From: CAJPQU01 sp052170475
Lineage (GTDB): Bacteria > Bacillota > Negativicutes > Selenomonadales > Selenomonadaceae
Assembly (NCBI GenBank): GCA_052170475.1
Contig: JBQNAL010000005.1
Coordinates: 62,001 to 126,000, forward strand
Direction of reading: 5' to 3'
DNA length: 64,000 bases
Positions 59,882 through 64,000 of this stretch are shown here, one piece after another; within the stretch, counting starts at the first letter, position 1; each line of letters begins with the position of its first letter. A program made the translations under genes and the position numbers. The notes under the pieces were generated by a model. That model did no database searches, was not told the DNA's origin, and saw nothing but the letters and a program-made list of their open reading frames with translations.

Positions 59882-60082
59882 ATGAAGGAAAATATCCATC
59901 CGAAATTCTTCGAGGCGACGGTGACCTGCGGCTGCGGCAACACGTTCACCACCGGCTCCACGAAAGAGGATCTTAGGGTCGATGTCTGCTCGAAATGCCA
60001 TCCGTTCTTTACGGGTCGCCAGCGCGGGCAGGCGAAGGGCGGCCGTATCGAGCGGTTCAAGCAGCGTTACGGCAAGGAGTAA
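59882..60082 (+). CDS. rpmE: 50S ribosomal protein L31 (zinc-binding type)
   Basis: A 66-residue L31 with zinc ligands Cys 16, Cys 18, Cys 36 and Cys 39 (TCGCGN, CSKCHPF) and the C-terminal GGRIERFKQRYGK. The zinc-containing type can be replaced by a zinc-free paralogue under zinc limitation in other bacteria. ATG 59882 follows a GCGAGGTG-type site. Confidence 0.97.
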   Translation: MKENIHPKFFEATVTCGCGNTFTTGSTKEDLRVDVCSKCHPFFTGRQRGQAKGGRIERFKQRYGKE

Positions 60083-60093
60083 GACGGTAGGAT

Positions 60094-60130
60094 GGGGCAG
60101 GGCAGAAATTGCCCTGCCTTGTTTGTTTTT
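60094..60130 (+). terminator. Intrinsic terminator after rpmE
   Basis: GGCAGGGCA (60096-60104) pairs with TGCCCTGCC (60110-60118), followed by TTGTTTGTTTTT. It separates rpmE from the downstream DUF1385 gene. Confidence 0.85.
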
Positions 60131-60161
60131 CGCGTAGGATGCACAAGAGGAGGAATTTCCG

Positions 60162-61142
60162 TTGGCAAATCATTTGCTGGTGGGCGGTCAGGCGGTCATT
60201 GAGGGTGTGATGATGCGCTGCGGCGCTCGGGTGGCGACGGCGGTGCGGGAGCCATCGGGGCGGATCACCGTGGACGAGCGCGAGGTGACGTCGCTGGCGG
60301 AGCGCTATCCGATTTTGAAAAAGCCTTTTCTGCGCGGTGTCGTGGTGCTGGGGGAATCTTTGACCTTGGGCATGAAGTCGCTGGCCTACTCGGCGAAGAT
60401 GGCGGGGGAGGAAGAGGAGGCATCCCTTTCCGACCGGGAGCTTTTGGGGACGATGGCTGCGGCCTTTCTCATGGCTGTGGTGCTCTTCGTGGTGATTCCC
60501 ACGGGGGCGGCGCGGCTTTTGGGGGAGGTGACGGAATCTCCCGTAGCGCTGAATCTTTTTGAGGGAGCGCTGCGGCTCTTGATCTTTTTGGGCTATCTGG
60601 CCATGATTGCCCGCATGAAGGACATTTACCGGGTCTTTCAGTACCATGGGGCGGAGCATAAGACGATCCATGCCTACGAGGCGGGGGGGCCTTTGACGGT
60701 GGAGAACGTGCAGCGCTTCTCTCGGCTCCATCCCCGCTGTGGGACGTCGTTTCTCCTCATCGTCATGATCGTGAGCATTTTGGTGTTCGCCTTTTTGGGC
60801 TGGCCGGATCTCGTCACCCGAATCCTCAGCCGGGTGCTGCTCTTGCCGGTGGTGGCGGGGATTTCCTACGAGGTCATCCGTCTGGCGGGTCGCTCGAACA
60901 ATCAGATTCTCCACGCGGCGCTCCTGCCGGGGCTGTGGCTGCAAAAGCTGACCACGAATCCCCCCGCGGACGAGATGGTAGAGGTGGCCGTCGCCTCCCT
61001 CTCGGCGGTGCTGCCGGAAGAAGAGCGGCTGCGGATGGGGCTTCCCGAAGGCGGCGTCGTGTACGGCGGGGAAGTCTCCTCCGCCGAAGGTGATGCCGTC
61101 GGGGCAGCGGAACCGGCAGCGGGCGCGGCGGCGATGGGCTGA
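60162..61142 (+). CDS. DUF1385 membrane protein
   Basis: A 326-residue protein with VGGQAVIEGVMMR at the N-terminus, QYHGAEHKTIHAYE and LHPRCGTSFLL in the middle, and four to five transmembrane helices. These are the DUF1385 signatures; the His-rich segment suggests metal binding, but no reaction is known. The rpmE-DUF1385-prfA order is conserved in Firmicutes. Starts at TTG 60162 behind AGAGGAGGA. Confidence 0.88.
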   Translation: MANHLLVGGQAVIEGVMMRCGARVATAVREPSGRITVDEREVTSLAERYPILKKPFLRGVVVLGESLTLGMKSLAYSAKMAGEEEEASLSDRELLGTMAAAFLMAVVLFVVIPTGAARLLGEVTESPVALNLFEGALRLLIFLGYLAMIARMKDIYRVFQYHGAEHKTIHAYEAGGPLTVENVQRFSRLHPRCGTSFLLIVMIVSILVFAFLGWPDLVTRILSRVLLLPVVAGISYEVIRLAGRSNNQILHAALLPGLWLQKLTTNPPADEMVEVAVASLSAVLPEEERLRMGLPEGGVVYGGEVSSAEGDAVGAAEPAAGAAAMG

Positions 61143-61209
61143 ACGTGGCGGGTTCCTTGTGGACGCAGCCTTCGCGCCGTGCCCTGAGAGAATGATGGAG
61201 TGTGGCAGT

Positions 61210-62274
61210 GTGCAGGAAAAATTACAGGCGATAGAAGATAAATTCCGGGAATTGGAATCTCTTTTGGGCGCTCCCGATACCTTGTCGGATGTGGCGCGGT
61301 GGCGCAGGATGAGCCAAGAACATGCGCAGCTTGCCCCGGTGGTGGAGAAGATTCGCGCCTATCAAGGCGTCGTGGCCGAGCTAGCGGAGGATGCGGCGCT
61401 CCTTGAGGAAGCGCCGGACGAGGAACTGCGCCGGATGCTCGTCGAGGACATCGCCGCCCTCAAGGTGCGCCGCGATGCCTTGGAGAAGGAATTGCCCATT
61501 CTCCTCCTCCCGAAGGATCCACGTGACGAGAAAAATGTCATCGTGGAGATCCGGGGCGGCGTGGGGGGCGAAGAAGCGGCGCTCTTCGCCGGGGATCTCT
61601 TTCGGATGTATAACCGTTACGCTGAAAAACGGGGCTGGCGGACGGCGCTCTTAAATTCCAATCCAACGGAACTCGGGGGATTTAAGGAAGTCGCCTTTTC
61701 CGTCGAGGGCTACGGGGCGTTCAGCCGCCTGAAATACGAGCGGGGCGCCCATCGGGTGCAGCGCGTGCCGGAGACGGAGTCCTCGGGGCGCATTCACACC
61801 TCGGCGGTCACGGTGGCGGTGCTGCCGGAAGCGGAGGACGTCGAGGTGACGGTGCGGCCGGAGGAGCTTCGCATTGACACCTATTGCGCCCACGGTGCGG
61901 GCGGGCAGTACGTCAACCGGACGGAAACGGCGGTGCGGATCACCCATCTCCCCACGGGCATCGTGGTGCAGTGCCAAGATGAGAAGTCGCAGCTCAAAAA
62001 TAAAGAGCAGGCGATGCGGGTACTGCGGGCGCGGATATTGGAAAGAGCCGAGGAAGAGCAGGCGGCGGCCACGGCGGCGGATCGCCGCCATCAGGTTGGC
62101 TCCGGGGATCGGAGCCAACGGATCCGTACCTACAATTTCCCGCAAGGGCGCGTGACGGATCACCGCGTGGGCTTGACGCTGCATAAGCTGACCGCCGTCT
62201 TGGATGGGGAGTTGGACGAGCTTTTGGACGCGCTCATCACGGCGGATCAGGCGGAGCGGCTGCGGCGGCAGTAG
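61210..62274 (+). CDS. prfA: Peptide chain release factor 1
   Basis: RF1 ends translation at UAA and UAG. The 354-residue protein begins QEKLQAIEDKFRELESLL, has VQRVPETESSGRIHTS (stop-codon recognition region with a PET variant of the PxT motif) and CAHGAGGQYVNRTETAVR, with the GGQ peptidyl-hydrolysis motif at about 230. GTG 61210 is preferred: GGAG lies nine bases upstream and the length then matches the family. ATG 61192/61195 are alternatives. Confidence 0.95.
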   Translation: MQEKLQAIEDKFRELESLLGAPDTLSDVARWRRMSQEHAQLAPVVEKIRAYQGVVAELAEDAALLEEAPDEELRRMLVEDIAALKVRRDALEKELPILLLPKDPRDEKNVIVEIRGGVGGEEAALFAGDLFRMYNRYAEKRGWRTALLNSNPTELGGFKEVAFSVEGYGAFSRLKYERGAHRVQRVPETESSGRIHTSAVTVAVLPEAEDVEVTVRPEELRIDTYCAHGAGGQYVNRTETAVRITHLPTGIVVQCQDEKSQLKNKEQAMRVLRARILERAEEEQAAATAADRRHQVGSGDRSQRIRTYNFPQGRVTDHRVGLTLHKLTAVLDGELDELLDALITADQAERLRRQ

Positions 62275-62302
62275 TCGGCGAGCGGTAGTGGTACACGGCA
62301 AA

Positions 62303-62340
62303 CGCCTTGTTTCCGTATGACGCGGGAACAAGGCTTTTTA
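62303..62340 (+). terminator. Intrinsic terminator between prfA and prmC
   Basis: GCCTTGTTTCC pairs with GGGAACAAGGC and is followed by TTTTT (62334-62339). It lies only about 20 bases before the prmC start, inside what is usually one operon. Confidence 0.8.
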
Positions 62341-62361
62341 GGGGGAAGGAAGGCGAACGCC

Positions 62362-63222
62362 ATGACAAGAGAAGAGCTTTGGACAATCGGCAGACTCTTG
62401 CAGTGGTCGGAGGGCTTCTTTCGGGACAAGGGGATTGAAACGCCCCGCTTGGACGCTGAAGTGCTGCTTTCGCATGTCTTGGAGCAGCCGCGCATCTACC
62501 TCTACGTCCACTACGATCAGCCCCTCGACCCCGAGGAATTGGCGGCTTATCGCGGGTTCGTCCGGCGGCGGGCGGCACGCGAGCCGGTGGCGTACCTCTT
62601 GGGCGAGCGGGAATTCATGGGGATTACGTTCGCAGTATCACCGGCGGTATTGGTGCCGCAGCCGGACACGGAAACGCTCGTCGGCGAAGCCGAAAAGCGC
62701 CTCCGGGGAACGCCCGGCGCACGGATCGCCGACGTGGGGACGGGGAGCGGCGCCGTCGCGCTGTCGCTCCTTTATATGCTCCCGAATCTCACCGCCGCCG
62801 CCGTGGACATCTCCGCGGCGGCGCTCGAGGTGGCACGGGAAAACGCCGCCCGCCTTTCTCTTTCGGATCGGGTGACGTTTTACGAAGGGGATCTTTTAGC
62901 GCCGCTTTTCGGGCAGACATTTGACGCCATCGTCTCGAATCCGCCCTACATTCCGAGAGGGGAGATCGCGGCGCTTCCCCCTGAAGTGCAGGCGGAGCCT
63001 CGGTTGGCGCTCGATGGCGGCGCGGACGGGCTGACCTTTTACCGCCGCTTGGTGGACGAGGCGGAGGCGTTTCTTTCTCCCGGCGGCTTTTTGAGCGTGG
63101 AGGTGGGGCAGGGGGAAGCGGCGGCCATCGTTTCGATGGCGCACGAAAAGGGCTGGATTGGCGTCGAAACCGCAGAGGACTTAGCAGGCATCGACCGAGT
63201 GGTGACGATGTATCGCGCCTGA
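62362..63222 (+). CDS. prmC: Release factor glutamine methyltransferase PrmC
   Basis: PrmC methylates the glutamine of the GGQ motif in release factors. The 286-residue protein has an N-terminal helical domain (ETPRLDAEVLLSHVL), VPQPDTETLV (PRxDTE-like, here PQPDTE), SAM motif DVGTGSGAVALSLL and the catalytic SNPPYIP. ATG 62362 follows GGAAGGAAGG; the frame open to 62317 crosses the terminator. Confidence 0.95.
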   Translation: MTREELWTIGRLLQWSEGFFRDKGIETPRLDAEVLLSHVLEQPRIYLYVHYDQPLDPEELAAYRGFVRRRAAREPVAYLLGEREFMGITFAVSPAVLVPQPDTETLVGEAEKRLRGTPGARIADVGTGSGAVALSLLYMLPNLTAAAVDISAAALEVARENAARLSLSDRVTFYEGDLLAPLFGQTFDAIVSNPPYIPRGEIAALPPEVQAEPRLALDGGADGLTFYRRLVDEAEAFLSPGGFLSVEVGQGEAAAIVSMAHEKGWIGVETAEDLAGIDRVVTMYRA

Positions 63223-63251
63223 GAGAGTCTGCGTGAGAAAGGAGGCTGCGC

Positions 63252-64000
63252 ATGGAAACGAAGATCGTTCGGATCGAGGACGTGGCCGCACAGGCGGCGG
63301 AGATCGCGGCGGCGGGCGCCATCCTTCGCGGCGGCGGACTCGTCGCCTTTCCCACGGAAACAGTCTACGGCCTTGGGGCGAACGGTCTTGACGCCGCCGC
63401 CTGCGCCGAGATATATCGCGCGAAGGGACGGCCGTCGGACAATCCCCTCATCCTCCATGCGGCGGATCGCGCCATGGTGGACATGGCGGCGCGGGAGGTG
63501 ACGCCGCTGGCGGAAAAGCTCTTCGCGGCGTTTGCCCCGGGCCCCATCACCCTCATCCTGCCGAAGTGGCCGGAGGTACCGCCCAGCGTCACCGGGGGGC
63601 TTGACACCGTGGGGGTGCGGCTGCCGGAGAGTGACATCGCCCGCGCCCTCATCCGGGCGGCGGGTGTTCCCGTGGCTGCTCCCAGCGCGAACCTCTCGGG
63701 ACGCCCCAGCCCCACCACGGCCGCCGCCGTCGCCGCCGACCTTTGGGGACGTGTGCCGCTGATTTTGGACGGCGGCGCTTGCCGGTTCGGGCTGGAATCC
63801 ACCATCGTGGACTGCACGGGCGACCGTGCCGTCATCTTGCGCCCCGGCGCGATCACGCGGGACATGATCGCAGCGGTGGCCGGGGCGGCGGATCTTGACC
63901 CCGCGATAGAAAAGCAGGACGCCGCGCCCCGCGCCCCCGGCATGAAGTACACCCATTACGCCCCGAAAGCGCCGCTCACGGTTCTCACGGGGGATAGGGC
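63252..64000 (+). CDS. ywlC: L-threonylcarbamoyladenylate synthase, Sua5/YwlC type (3' partial)
   Basis: This enzyme makes threonylcarbamoyl-AMP for the t6A37 modification of ANN-decoding tRNAs. Translating from ATG 63252 (behind AAAGGAGG) gives LVAFPTETVYGLGANG, AKGRPSDNPLILH, PGPITLIL, GVRLPES, PSANLSGRPSPT and GLESTIVDCT, the YrdC fold signatures. The sequence then enters MKYTHYAPKAPLTVL, the start of the Sua5 C-terminal domain, and runs off the window at 64000 without a stop. prmC-ywlC adjacency is typical of Firmicutes. Confidence 0.96.
   Translation, partial: METKIVRIEDVAAQAAEIAAAGAILRGGGLVAFPTETVYGLGANGLDAAACAEIYRAKGRPSDNPLILHAADRAMVDMAAREVTPLAEKLFAAFAPGPITLILPKWPEVPPSVTGGLDTVGVRLPESDIARALIRAAGVPVAAPSANLSGRPSPTTAAAVAADLWGRVPLILDGGACRFGLESTIVDCTGDRAVILRPGAITRDMIAAVAGAADLDPAIEKQDAAPRAPGMKYTHYAPKAPLTVLTGDR

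Noticed and set aside
1..64000. CRISPR arrays, tRNA or rRNA genes, and intact insertion sequences
   Set aside because: No regularly spaced repeats, no tRNA-like acceptor/TTC patterns and no transposase-like proteins were noticed when reading both strands by eye; a tRNA scan was not possible here.

Overview
The window comes from a GC-rich (roughly 60% by eye) diderm Firmicute, most likely a member of the Negativicutes. Two things point there together: a full lipid A/KDO/LPS-export gene set typical of an outer membrane, and Firmicute-style neighbourhoods (rpmE-DUF1385-prfA-prmC-ywlC, strong AAGGAGG ribosome binding sites, sigma-A promoters with TATAAT boxes). Genus cannot be set from the sequence alone.

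Region 1-17.3 kb is one long plus-strand envelope cluster. It runs lpxC (5' end outside the window), fabZ, lpxA, lpxI, lpxB, msbA, a waaA-lpxK gene fusion, kdsB, kdsA, kdsD, kdsC, an LpxL-type acyltransferase, lptC, lptA, lptB, a single LptF/LptG permease and a DUF3084 coiled-coil membrane protein. These genes make lipid A from UDP-GlcNAc, make CMP-KDO, join the two, flip the product across the inner membrane (MsbA) and carry it to the outer membrane (Lpt). A YqgF-fold protein, a dCMP deaminase and a flavodoxin-like protein follow.

Region 18.9-27.4 kb holds a LarA-type nickel racemase (minus strand), the [FeFe]-hydrogenase maturase hydF, an RND efflux pair, a small unknown gene and a radical SAM protein. 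Region 27.5-28.1 kb is a RelB/YafQ-type toxin-antitoxin pair. Region 28.2-32.0 kb is the most unusual block: a five-gene operon with its own promoter and terminator, encoding an unknown acidic helical protein, a DUF4178 membrane protein, a DUF350 membrane protein, a membrane-anchored protein with an RGGFG-type glycine-rich tail, and a glutathionylspermidine-synthase-like ATP-grasp ligase. This is the best candidate for an undescribed system, probably a membrane-linked amide-ligation pathway.

Region 32.2-39.5 kb is on the minus strand: a PAS/degenerate-GGDEF/EAL protein, a 3D-domain cell-wall protein behind a perfect-consensus promoter and a highly folded leader, tatD and metG. hypF (plus) follows. 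An AT-rich type II restriction-modification pair (42.3-44.0 kb) is a clear transfer island; beside it lies a short GC-rich gene remnant. Then come a TIGR04076-like protein, a TibC/Aah-like O-heptosyltransferase, yhdT-panF, alr, and, on the minus strand, an iron-type ABC importer with two different ATPases, one fused permease and a lipoprotein binding protein.

Region 54.5-64 kb (plus) has an OGT-like (GT41) glycosyltransferase, a YjfB-like small protein, a zinc-ribbon protein, an orphan amino-acid binding lipoprotein, a FIST-GGDEF diguanylate cyclase, and the rpmE-DUF1385-prfA-prmC-ywlC block, with ywlC running off the end. No tRNA, rRNA, CRISPR array or intact insertion sequence was seen.
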